Shown one piece after another: positions 44,600 to 56,000 of a stretch of DNA of 64,000 bases. The stretch lies in the NCBI GenBank assembly GCA_963921935.1, contig OY998177.1, positions 5,793,754 to 5,857,753 of the forward strand. Direction: 5' to 3'. This DNA is from Galeruca laticollis (Eukaryota; Arthropoda; Insecta; Coleoptera; Chrysomelidae). The translations under genes were made by a program, and so were the position numbers. Each line of letters begins with the position of its first letter. Position 1 is the stretch's first letter. Under the pieces are notes generated by a model. That model did not search any database. It was given only the letters and a program-made list of their open reading frames with translations, and was not told the origin of the DNA.

Positions 44600-45305
44600 C
44601 TCTATATATGGTAAACTTTTTCAGTTGTTTATAATATGATATTTAAATTGAAAAATGAATTTTATAAAGTGGGGTGCACATAAGTGCAAAGAAAATACTA
44701 TTTTGAAATGTACAAATGTCGAGAAGTTTAAATCGTTAAACTCTTGTATCTGTTAGCTGTTCGTTTTTTTGGGGGGCTATCTTTGTTACCCACTTTTTCA
44801 ACTAAATATAACTTCCTGTATATTTTATTTATTTTATCAACAATGTATCCTTTGAACTCATCATTGTCAACTTTACATATGTACTATTATGATTTTTTAA
44901 GCAACTGTATGTTCTAAAAGACTATATTGAATATATTTGATCTCTTACTGTATAAAAACACGCTAAATCTGTAAGATATCGAGTTTCTTCGATAATTATA
45001 AGTGGTTACAAGTTGATTCTGCTTATTTCGAACACCAGTAAATAAAATAAAATTTGTTATAAAGTGCAGAACATGCATAAATATATTGTGATATTTGTTT
45101 TTATTATGAAATAAAGATATGAGATAAATTTGCTTTTCTTTGAAATCTACCAAATCAAATTAAGAGTAGACGCAGCCAACCTAGACATAACCTGTAAAAA
45201 GGAAGACAAAAAATAATACTGCAACTGTAAGTTACTCTTTATACTCTTAACTGTCGATCCAAACAACAAGAATTAAGATAAACGAGATCAGAAAGTCCAA
45301 GAAAA
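44600..45305. other. Intergenic AT-rich stretch
   Basis: No gene recognised. Confidence 0.35.
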
Positions 45306-45783
45306 CTGAATGATGAAATAAAACAATATAGTTTGTTTAAATCTTCATATATTTGAACTAATGTTCAATTTAAACTTGTTGACGCGTTTCACTAACACAG
45401 TAGCTTTGTTAAAAGGAATGAAGGTAAAATATAAAAATGTCTTAATATATACAGTGCTATTTACTAAGGTTAACAATGATATTGAAACAAATTACCTGGA
45501 AATTCATTCACTACAAACATTCCTAAGTTATCTTCTAGGTAAAGAGGTTCAATAAAGGAGACTGATTGATATCTATTTGGTCGTTAAGGAGATTACTTGA
45601 ATATTTATTTTTGTTAATCTCTAGGGCCTCTAATAAATTTAAACTAAAGGATTTACCGGCTACATGGAGAATTTCAAAAATTGGGTCGAAAATGTGTTGG
45701 TTATCTAATAAATGATTTGAATAGTTAGAATCTAATTTTTTGTTGTCATAGCTACGTTTGTGTTCCGAAATTCTAGTTTTAAA
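45306..45783 (-). repeat. Left arm of the Penelope element
   Basis: Outer end CTGAATGATGAAATAAAAC. Inverse partner of 47203-47686. Confidence 0.85.
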
Positions 45784-45936
45784 ATTTCTAAAAGTTCTAC
45801 CGATATAAATTTTATCACAGTTGTCATTACCACATTTTAATTTATAAACTCCTGATTTGTTTAATTTTGAAAATTTAGATTTATTATTTTTAATGAATTT
45901 GGATAAATTGTGATCAGTTTTAAAGGAAATATTCAT
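45535..45936 (-). pseudogene. Penelope GIY-YIG endonuclease domain
   Basis: 133 residues. GVYKLKC opens the domain (GIY analogue), KIYIGRTFRNFKTRISEHKR carries the YIG and the catalytic Arg, then an Asn/Ser-rich middle, LLEALEINK (catalytic Glu) and NQSPLLNLFT at the end. All key residues are present, so this domain itself looks intact. Confidence 0.88.
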
Positions 45937-46197
45937 GTCTAAAGTTTCTAAAAATGATTTAATTTTTAAGGATGGTGTTCCAAAGTATGTTAAGCTTTTA
46001 AATTGTCTATTATTTTTATCTGAAGGGAATACTTGTTCTAAAGTCTGTTTTGTTATCTTTTTATTTATGATATTGTCAATTAAATTTGGATCGTAATTAT
46101 TATTAACTGCTATTTGTTTTGATATTTAATTCTTTGGTATAATTATTAATATTTAATGGGACTGTTAAGAGTCTGTGTATCATACTATTGAAAGCTG

Positions 46198-46737
46198 CTA
46201 GTTTATGACTGAATGGGTGGACCGAACTATTATGAATTGTAATATCTGTATGTGATGGTTTATAGAAAAATCATGTTTATTATTTATATTTGAAATTGTA
46301 AGGTCTAGAAAGTTTATAGACTTATTTTGTTCAAGTTCTACGGTAAATTTGATATTATTGTGAATCGAGTTTATGTAAGTAATGAAGCTCTCTAATTGTC
46401 TATTTGTACCGATGAAGCTAGCTAAAATGTCGTCCACATATCGGTGCCAGTACATAAATTTTTTACTAAGGGGTTGTTCATGAATTATTTTTTCTATATT
46501 ATCCATGAATATTTCTGCTAGTAGGGGGCTGAGAGGGTTGCCCATAATCAAACCATCTTTACTGCTATAAACCTCTCCATTGAAATGAAAATAATTTTGA
46601 TTCAAACACACTTTTAATAAAGTAATGATATCAGAGTGAATTATAGGATTAACATTATTGTATGTGAGCAAGTTATCAACAAGAGTTATAGTTTCTTTAG
46701 GAGGTATACTAGGGAATAGATTTGTTACATCGAACAA
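46198..46737 (-). pseudogene. Penelope-like reverse transcriptase fragment
   Basis: Reads MFDVTNLFPSIPPKETI (first catalytic Asp), GLIMGNPLSPLLAEIFMDN and WHRYVDDILASF (YVDD box), then INFLDLTISN. These motifs and their order are typical of Penelope RT, which is related to telomerase. More N-terminal RT sequence continues in broken frames to about 47200. Confidence 0.88.
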
Positions 46738-47202
46738 TATGAATTTAGAATTATGGGGTAGTATTATATCTTGAATATTATTAATTAATTCCGTTGAGTT
46801 TTTAACTGAAAATCGAGGTATGAATGAACAATATTTAGAAATGACATCTATGAGAATCTTTGAAATTTTGAATGAATGTGCTGTGAAATAAGAAACAACT
46901 GGCCTGATTGGGTACCCCTCTTTATGGAGTTTAATTAATGAATAAAGTTCAGAGTGTTGCGGATTGGGTAAAAATAATTTATATTTTTCTTTATCGTTAA
47001 TTATTGATTTAACGTTATCTACTGCTAATTTTATTTCTCTCTGAAATTTATTAGTTGGGTCTTTTTTAAGGGTCTCAAAATTGCTTGCCTGAATAAAATT
47101 GTTGGTTTATAATAAATAATCTTCTTTAGGTAATGATATTACCGTATTTCCTTTATCTGCTTTTGTGAAAATAAGACTATTTGACTTTGATTTTTGTTGT
47201 TG

Positions 47203-47686
47203 TTTAAAACTAGAATTTCGGAACACAAACGTAGCTATGACAACAAAAAATTAGATTCTAACTATTCAAATCATTTATTAGAAAACCAACACATTTTCGA
47301 CCCAATTTTTGAAATTCTCCATGTAGTCGGTAAATCCTTTAGTTTAAATTTATTAGAGGCCCTAGAGATTAACAAAAATAAATATTCAAGTAATCTCCTT
47401 AACGACCAAATAGATATCAATCAGTCTCCTTTATTGAACCTCTTTACCTAGAAGATAACTTAGGAATGTTTGTAGTGAATGAATTTCCAGGTAATTTGTT
47501 TCAATAGCATTGTTAACCTTAGTAAATAGATTTAGCACTGTATATATTAAGACATTTTTATATTTCACCTTCATTCCTTTTAACAAAGCTACTGTGTTAG
47601 TGAAACGCGTCAACAAGTTTAAATTGAACATTAGTTCAAATATATGAAGATTTAAACAAACTATATTGTTTTATTTCATCGTTCAG
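47203..47686 (+). repeat. Right inverted arm of the Penelope element
   Basis: Carries a second copy, on the plus strand, of the last ~80 codons of the endonuclease (from FKTRISEHKR to LLNLFT) and the 3' UTR, ending in TTTCATCGTTCAG. Confidence 0.85.
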
Positions 47687-49320
47687 TATGGATCTTCATC
47701 AAGTAAAAGCCTCATCTATTCAATTTTTCCAAGAAAACTATCACCCAATTGATAAATCCGCAACTTGTCAACAGACAGAAATTAAATACGTGATGTAGTG
47801 GACTTTCTTGAGTTTTCGTTGGACCCTGTATAAATCTACAAAAGTCGCGAAGATATCGTCCGCGCTACATTTACGATAGTCGAGGCATTAACTTTCTGGT
47901 CTATCAGCGTTGTATCTATGACAAATGGGCAGTTAAAACTAGATTGCTCAATGTGGGATATTTAGCAATGCAAATCTTCGAAATACTTGAATGCCAAACA
48001 GAAAAAGTTGTCCCGACTAAGGCATCTTAAGGCATTGGTATATCACGTTGTTGTTAATATGACAAGCTTAAGCATTCAAACATCAAAGAAAAATATATGT
48101 CTAAACAATTTTAGCGAATTAGCTATAAAATTGTTTGATACAAATGCAACTGCTAAATGTGCTGGATTGTTTAACTTTATTTAAAATTAGGTCTTCTTAA
48201 ATGAAGCGATCATGGACAGCCAACATTCTTTATTATCGCTGTAATGGGTCACTAATAACTTTTTAATAAACATACAATATGAATTCCAGTATTTAAGGAA
48301 TTTCTATTGGTAAAATGTTTAAAACTTGCTGAAAATCATGTATTAAACTTTTGACAGATGTGTTGCAATTATGATTGATTATGACATTTTTCTCTCGTTG
48401 TGAATCTAGTCAGTTACTACGTGAATTGGACTAAAGGAGGAATAAAATGCGACATAGTTCATCCGACAAATTATCTTGCGTAATTTTTTGGCTAATCAGC
48501 GCCTTTATGCCGATATGCAATGAGCATAACGAATTTTTTTTAAAGCTTGAAATTAAATGGTAATATTTTAATTTTTCTGTTCAAATGGCCATGGAATTTG
48601 AACATATGTCCAAAAAGCAGTGTTCATCGCATGAAAGAATAAGTGCGAGAACAATCCAACTAATGGAGGAAATAAGACGAGGTACAGACGAGTACACGGC
48701 AAAGAGCAAACAAACAAAACATCTCGATGACGGTACTGTGTGAAACCCCGAATCTGTTAGCCACGTTACTTTGATTTCTTCTTTCTTGATTGAGTGCAAC
48801 AGTTTCTGTGCTTAAAGATATCCTCTAATTAGCAATAATTAACACAAACAAGTAATAAACACTTAACCCAATAGTTAACCAAAATGTCATTGTGTCAATA
48901 ATTAAGAATGCATAGCATACATGGAATACTGAAGTAAAGGCATGATGATAACTACTAACTATCAGATTGGTAAGTTTTTCATACAGTATCTGAAATATGG
49001 TCAATTTGAAAGTAATCCATTGATCAAGTCTTCAGGTTTGTTGACTCAAAGGGTAAAACCAAATTATAATACAAATTAATTAAGGCTTTTTTATTAAAAA
49101 TTAAGAGAATGCCTGTTTTTCGTGCCGGTGAGTATATAATTTTTCACACCACAAAATATGACTCTTTCATTTACTATTAAACATCATTCAAGTGTTTGTT
49201 TCTACTTTCATTACATATTCTGTGATTAGGAAATATTTAATGATAAATCTCTTTCATAACCCTAAACTTCCTTCAGAATTTACTATATTAATTATTGATA
49301 TGATAGACGAGCAAATAAAA
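47687..49320. other. Intergenic stretch without recognised genes
   Basis: Several short open frames, none recognisable. Confidence 0.3.
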
Positions 49321-49321
49321 A

Positions 49322-49620
49322 GTTAAAATAGAAACCAAATCTAGAATTTACAAAGCAATAGTAAGACCAACCATGACATACACCGCTAAAGCTCGATCCG
49401 ATAGAGCGAAAATAAGACAGCTACTAGAAATAACTAAGCTGAGGGTAATTCACAGAATAACTGTAAAATGCTCTTGCACAGGAATAAAAGAGAAAATATA
49501 AGAGCATGCAGGTAGAAAACGTTAATGATTGGGTACTAAGTAAGAAGAGGCAATGGAATGAGCACATATGTAGAATGATAGACGATATAATAAGGCAACT
49601 ATCATTTATTTTATATAAAT
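49322..49620 (+). mobile_element. LINE 3'-end fragment
   Basis: Plus strand reads KSRIYKAIVRPTMTYTAKAR, RQLLEITKLRVIHRITVKCS and, further on, EEAMEXAHM-type residues with stops. This is the thumb-to-tail region of RTE-type reverse transcriptases. Confidence 0.6.
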
Positions 49621-49740
49621 AATGACGAGGTTGTAATATGGTGTAAAGTTTATACTATATATTAAAAAGTTTAAAAGTCTAATATTATTAATACATAGAA
49701 AACTAAATTATATTATAAATACTTATTTAATAATCGAAAC

Positions 49741-50026
49741 TTATTGATCAATATAGATAAGTACCTTACCAGTACATTTTTTATCATCAATAAATTTTAT
49801 AGCATCATTCACTTGTGACAAATTAAATTTGGCACTTATATGAGCACTTATTAGCCCATCGTTGGCCATTTCGAGTGTATCATTTACTATGGATCTATAC
49901 ATGTTATTATTTTGCTTTTTCAGTTCTTTGAGACTCACAATGGAAGCGAAGGTATGCGGGATAGGAGCTGGGATTGTCTTGTAAAAGAATGGAGCTGCAT
50001 GAAATAATTTTCCTCCAACAGCAACA
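49741..50026 (-). CDS. QORL2-type exon 4 (C-terminus)
   Basis: Acceptor GTTACAG. It completes the Cys codon, then reads VAVGGKLFHAAPFYKTIPAP and on to the TAA at 49741-49743. The long gap (6.4 kb) to exon 3 is explained by inserted transposons. Confidence 0.9.
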
Positions 50027-53000
50027 CTGTAACAAAATTAGGTACACATTAGCAATGGACTTGTTAAGTGAAAATATTGAAAGGCATTTGTTATTAAATA
50101 AAAGTATGATTTCACGTGTGGCCTCCGAACGTGAAGGTATTATTTTTCGTTCAAGTGCTCATTAACGTTATCAACACAAGTGATTAGTTTTTTTGAATCA
50201 AATATTTGCGGGCCCATATTGGTATGTGTTTACTTACACTAATTACACTGTTTGATACTTAAAATTAATTCTTCTATAGGCCAGTTGCTTGTTCTATATA
50301 GTTTATTAAATATTTTGGCATCCAAAATATTTTAACATGTCAACTCAACCCACTGCACGAAGTTTTGCTGCTGTTACTAAATCAAATTCAAGAAAATCAA
50401 CTTTGACACCTACAATATATCCTAGTAGAAATCAAGCTATCGTAATAAATGCGCTTCCGGATACAGTTCTCTTCGATTACATAAAGGCAATAGGTGAAAT
50501 TGTGACACCAAAAGGAATCACCCATGCTTCCCGTATATCTAATCAACGTATTTGCATCTTTTTCGCTTCTACTTCAGTCGTTGATAACCTCCTTAAAAAC
50601 CACTCTTCAGTTACCGTTAAAGAAGAAATCGTCCCCATACGTAGACTTATCAGCCCCTCTAAAATACTACTAATATCTAATGTATGTCCCTCAATTCCTA
50701 AGCTACGCATCGAACAGGCACTAAAAATCGATCTCGGACTTCAACTTGCATCACCCATCACCTATATTCGTACTGGCTCACCTGAAGAAGATTATTCCCA
50801 TATTCCAAGCTTCTGTCGGTCCATCTATGTCATACCAGACAAAGATAACTTTGAAATAGAAACTTCTGTTTTAATTCATTTCCAAAATACTGCTTTCCGG
50901 ATCTTCGTTACCTCAGATAAATTGGAGTGTTTCCTCTGCAAACAATCTGGACATACTGCTGATACCTGCCAAAATCCTCTTGACACTTCCTCCCTCTCCA
51001 GAACTACCCCTATCCACAACGATTCTACCGATAATATTTCTAATGATCCTACTTCCACTGATCCTACTTTCTCTAGTACCCCTGCCCCTATATCCTCCAC
51101 CGTCAATCATTCCGCCAACACACTCCCTCCTTTAGACCAACGTACTCCTAGTATTTCTGGTCTCAAACGACTTCATTCAATTGACTCTAGCCTCGAATCA
51201 CCCCCTGTAATTATCACGTCTATTCCCCTCACACTCAGCCAAGACAAAACAGATTCACTATCTGACAACGCCTTTTGTACCCCAAGCCTGCCTCCAAAAA
51301 GAAAAAAATGAGTCTAAGACTCTAACAACAACTATCAGCCCCTCTGCACGCTCAATCATTGAAGATTTAACAAAAAAAGACCCTACATCCTTCTCAATTA
51401 CTTCAGAACAATTAATAGCATTTCTGGAAAATTCTTTCGGAAGCAACGATCCATTAGCTGAAGCTTACCAATTAATTTCAAACATTAAATCCCTCTTTGC
51501 AGATCTTCGTCAAATATATCATGCCATCTCTGATAGGTCACTCAAAAATCGCATTACCCATCCAACAAAGAAAATGCTATGTACCATGAATCCCAACGAT
51601 GCAATCGACTCTGCTAGCCTTAAATCTATTAGCTCTATTGATAGTGACTCCAATTGTGACGATACCGACCTCTATTAATATTACTAAAAAATTCACTATA
51701 ATTCAGTGGAATTGCGACGGATACTATCCTCGCCTTGGAAGTATTTAACAACTTATTTCCATCTACCACCCCGATTTCCTATGTCTCCAGAAAACTAATT
51801 TTATGTCTTCCAATATCCCTACACCAAAGGACTTCGAAGGATATCATTACATCCGAACTATCTGCTCCAGAACCAGTGGTGGAGTATCCATATTTGTATC
51901 CAAAGATCTTTACTCAACTCATCTGCCCCTTACTACTAATCTTGAAGCCATTGCCATAACAGCCTACTATCCCCAAAAATTAACCATTTGCTCCATATAC
52001 ATTCCCCCCGACCACAAACTAAATGAAGAAGAGCTACTTGACTTGGTTTACGATCTCCCCCAGCCGTTTGTACTTGTGGGTGACTTCATCGCCCACAACA
52101 GTATGTGGGGTTCCTCACGCACATTTGGATGAGGTAGTTATTGAGAATATACTAAATTGTACTAATTCATGCCTCCTCAATACGGGAACGTGTACCCACT
52201 TAAATATCGCTTTTGGTACCTTTTCTGCCATTGATCTAAGCATTTTTGATCCCAAAACTGCCCCGAACTTAACCTGGCAAACTGCTGATGATTTATGTGA
52301 TAGCAATCATTACCCCATAATTATAAATGACAATTCAAATGAACAAGCTCACGTGAGAAGTTGTTGGCGCCTCAAGAAAGCGAAATGGCCGGAGTTCTCT
52401 CGGGAGGCTGATTCTCTCTTGGGTGAATTACCTGCCACCAATGATATTGATGATTCTATTAAGCTTTTCTCGGATGCCGTCATTACAGCAGCATTCAGTC
52501 ACATTGGCAAAACCACCCATATCCCCCGTCACAAAATCGTTCCTTGGTGGAACCCTCAATGCGAACAAGCAGTGCGACAATCCAAAACTGCCCTAACTTT
52601 TTCCGCAAACACAAAAGTCCCGAAAACCTAGTTAAATTTAAAAGACTTAAAGCAAAAGCCAAATATGTAATCAAACAGAGCAAAAAAACTCCTAGCATAA
52701 TTATGTAACAAGCTTGGATAATAATTCAAACCCTTCCCAAACATGGAAAAAAATTCGACAGGTCCAAGGTCACAAAACTAACACCAAAATTTCCCATCTT
52801 TTTTATAATGGCATTTCCTCCAGCAATATCCAAACTATTTCTAACATCTTTGCTGATAAATTTTATGAAAAATTTCAAAACAAACTCGAGCCCCTCTTTA
52901 CAACAACTTCTCATGAATCTGCCTACCCCAAACTCACTTTGCCTCGCCTACAAGATATTGACAATATTAATTTACCTTTTTCATTCACTGAACTAACTAC

Positions 53001-56000
53001 TGCCTTATATTCATGTAAGAACTCTGCCGCTGGTCGTGACGACATCCCTTACATTTTTCTTAAAAATGAATCCACCTATAGTCTTACTAAACTATTAAAT
53101 ATTTGGTCTCAATTATTCCCTACGCAATGGATCCATCCATCCAATATCGTTCCCGTCCTAAAACCGTCACAACCATCTACATTACACCACAGTCCTATAG
53201 ACCGATTTCTCTTACATGTACTACAAGCAAATTAATGGAAAATATAAACAGACGACTCATGTGGTTTATCGAAAAACACTAAATCTTACCAAAAGAACAA
53301 TCCGGTTTCCGTCGTTACCGTTACACAAGAGATAACCTCACAATCTTACAAACCCACATTGCCGATGCACCTTATCAAGGCAGGCGATTATTGATAAACT
53401 TTCATTCTATGGCCACAATGGTAACATTTTCTCATTTATTAAACACTTTCTTAGTAATAGATCCTTTAGGGTCTCAGTGAATGGCTGCCCATCATTAACT
53501 CACGCTCAACAAGACGGTGTGCCCCAGGGATCTATTCTCAGAACTACATTATTCATTCTAACTATTAGTCATTTATGTAACAATCTTCCCGCCCCTGTTA
53601 AATCTGCTGCGTATGCAGACTACCTTGTTATCTACTGTCACGGCGCCTCGACTTCGCCTACATGCAAACTCCTCCAATCTGTTGTGAACCTATTACATAA
53701 TAGAATATCTTCACTTGGCCTTTCCCTCTCCACTACAAAATCAAAGCTCATAAGATTCGACAGAAAAACCCCATCCCCTCACCCTGTAATTTTAGTGTCC
53801 AACCGCTGTCTCCCAGTCGTCGAGCACTGCAAAATTCTGGGAGTGACGTTCGACTCCCGACTTTCTTGGAAACGCCACATCCGAGAAACCAGAGGATACT
53901 GCCTAAAACTCTTGAATATCATCAAAACACTGTCCCATTATCAGTGGGGAGCTAGCGAATTTACCCTCCTGGAAGTATACCGGGCTCTCATTCGATCCAA
54001 ACTAGATTATGGCAGTATAGCATATATGTCAGCATCCCAAAACGTCCTGAAAACACTAAACTCGGTACACAATACTGCCATCCGACTTTGTTTAGGCGCA
54101 TTTCACTCTAGTCCAGCCGAGAGCCTGGGCCTTGAAGCCAATGAACCTCCACTCTGGCTCAGACGTCAATATCTCCTCCTTTCTTATGCAGCCACGACTT
54201 CATCCAACCCCTGTAACCCAGTTTCCTCTTTAATAACCAGAATACCTCACATTCTCAAGTGTCGGTGATTTTACCGATATTGATAATATTATTGAATCTG
54301 TTATTGCTCAAAACGCCTATGACAATATATCAGACGATGACAATGAAAGCACAGACATGCTTCCAATTTCCTGGAATTCATTAACCGGGAATTGCAAGAA
54401 AAACTTTCTGTTCACAGAAGACAGGCCCGGCATTCATGCGTTTTTGTACAACTACGAAAAATCTCCATACTAAGTTTAGAAAATGATAATAAATGATGAT
54501 ATTTTTCAATTATTCGTAACAGAAACAAATAGGTATGCGGTTCAAGAAAAAAATAAAAGCATTTTTTAGAAAATCAAGAATAAGGGATTGGAAAGACACA
54601 AATCAAGAAGAAATGGAAAAATTCATTGGTATTATAATGTGGATGGGCATTGTTGCACTTCCTTCTATTTCGGCATATTGGTCAAAATGTTTTCTGTACA
54701 AAAATAATATTTCAAAAATAATGTCACGCAATCGCTTTCAGATGTTACTAAAAACAAGGCATTTTTCTGATAACACAGCAGAAAATGCCCAAAATTCTGA
54801 TGACAGACTATATAAGATTTCACCACTTTTTGAAAAACTTTATGAGTCTTTTCAATCTAAAATTGTGCCTAGTGAGTATATTTGCATTGACTAGACTTTG
54901 GTACCATTTAAAGGAAAGTTGAAGTTTAAACAATATATAAGCTACAAAAGGCACAAGTTTGGCATTAAATTATTTAAATTATATCTTGAAGGAGGCTATT
55001 TGTATGATTTAAAAGTTTAAGGTCAAGAGGAAGACGCTGAAGGAGCTGAAATAGTTCCAACTAAAGTTGTACTGAATCTAGCAGCTGATTTACTTGGAAA
55101 ATGACGCACCCTTTGTGTAGATAACTACTATACATAGGCCGAGCTAGCGCACAAGTTGATGTCTTAGAGAACTTGTGTACAGGGACGTTGAGGAGCAATA
55201 GAAAAAAGTACCCGAAGAATGTATTAGAAAAGAAACTGAAAAAAGGAGAATATTGTGCCGAAGAAAGTAGCACGGGGGTCTTCGTAGAAAAGTGGAAGGA
55301 CAAGCGAGACGTTTTGATGCTAAATACAAAGTTTGTCCCTGAAAGGGTGACCCTTCGTAAAAGATCTGGGGAGATTCAAAAACCGAAGTCTGTAGTGGAG
55401 TATAATAAGCACAAAAGCTACATAGACGTGTCAGGTAAGATGTCCTGTCATTTTTTCAGATTTTTTGAATTTATTTTATTTTTCATTCTAGACCAAATGA
55501 AATCATACAACACCTCATTATGGCGGGGAGTGAAGTGGTATAGGAAATTAGCCATTGAGTTGGTTGTTGGGTCTGCTTTGGTAAACGCCTTTATCATTCA
55601 TAAATCCATTACCAATGACAAAATGAGTATTACAACATTTCGGGAACAAGTTATAGAAGGTTAAAAAAAGCATATAAAAACAGAAAGTTAATAACTACTT
55701 ATTCTATTTATTTTTATTAGGTTTGGTAAAGCAACATTTTCCTGAAGACAATTAATCATCAATAGAAGAACACCATGTTTTAGAAGAGATGGAAAAAAAC
55801 AAATATGCTCTGGTTGCTATCAGAAAAATGTAATTCAACTGGGAAGGAAGTCTACTAAAAATAAAACAACTAAAACTAAATATAGATGCAATAAATGTTC
55901 AAGATTCCTATGTTTGAATTGTTTCTTTGAATGTCATAATGCCTTCCCAAAGCCTTAATCACCTACACATTATATTGTATCTTTTTCTTACAATAAAAGT

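Larger units (their letters stand above)
45306..47686 (-). mobile_element. Penelope-like element with inverted terminal arms
   Basis: A minus-strand retroelement with an RT domain (about 47200-46198) followed by a GIY-YIG endonuclease domain (45936-45535), the hallmark order of Penelope-like elements. The 3'-terminal 480 bases (45306-45783) are repeated in opposite orientation at 47203-47686, so the element is closed by inverted arms, a known Penelope pseudo-LTR arrangement. The arms differ at several sites. Frameshifts near 46200, 46050 and 46740 split the protein. Confidence 0.88.
50337..54261 (+). mobile_element. Jockey-type LINE, 3'-truncated, in QORL2 intron
   Basis: A two-ORF non-LTR retrotransposon on the plus strand, antisense to its host gene. 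ORF1 (50337-51311) is intact. ORF2 starts near 51680 and is broken by several frameshifts: endonuclease (51680-52630), RT (52714-53780) and the thumb to 54268. Its codon use is C-rich, unlike the surrounding AT-rich DNA. It lacks the usual 3' end: LINE sequence stops around 54261 and piggyBac coding sequence follows directly. Confidence 0.85.

Noticed and set aside
45306..45330. Possible hammerhead ribozyme in the Penelope arm (TGATGAAAT motif)
   Set aside because: Penelope elements can carry hammerheads, but the conserved CTGATGA core and a paired GAAA stem could not be found.
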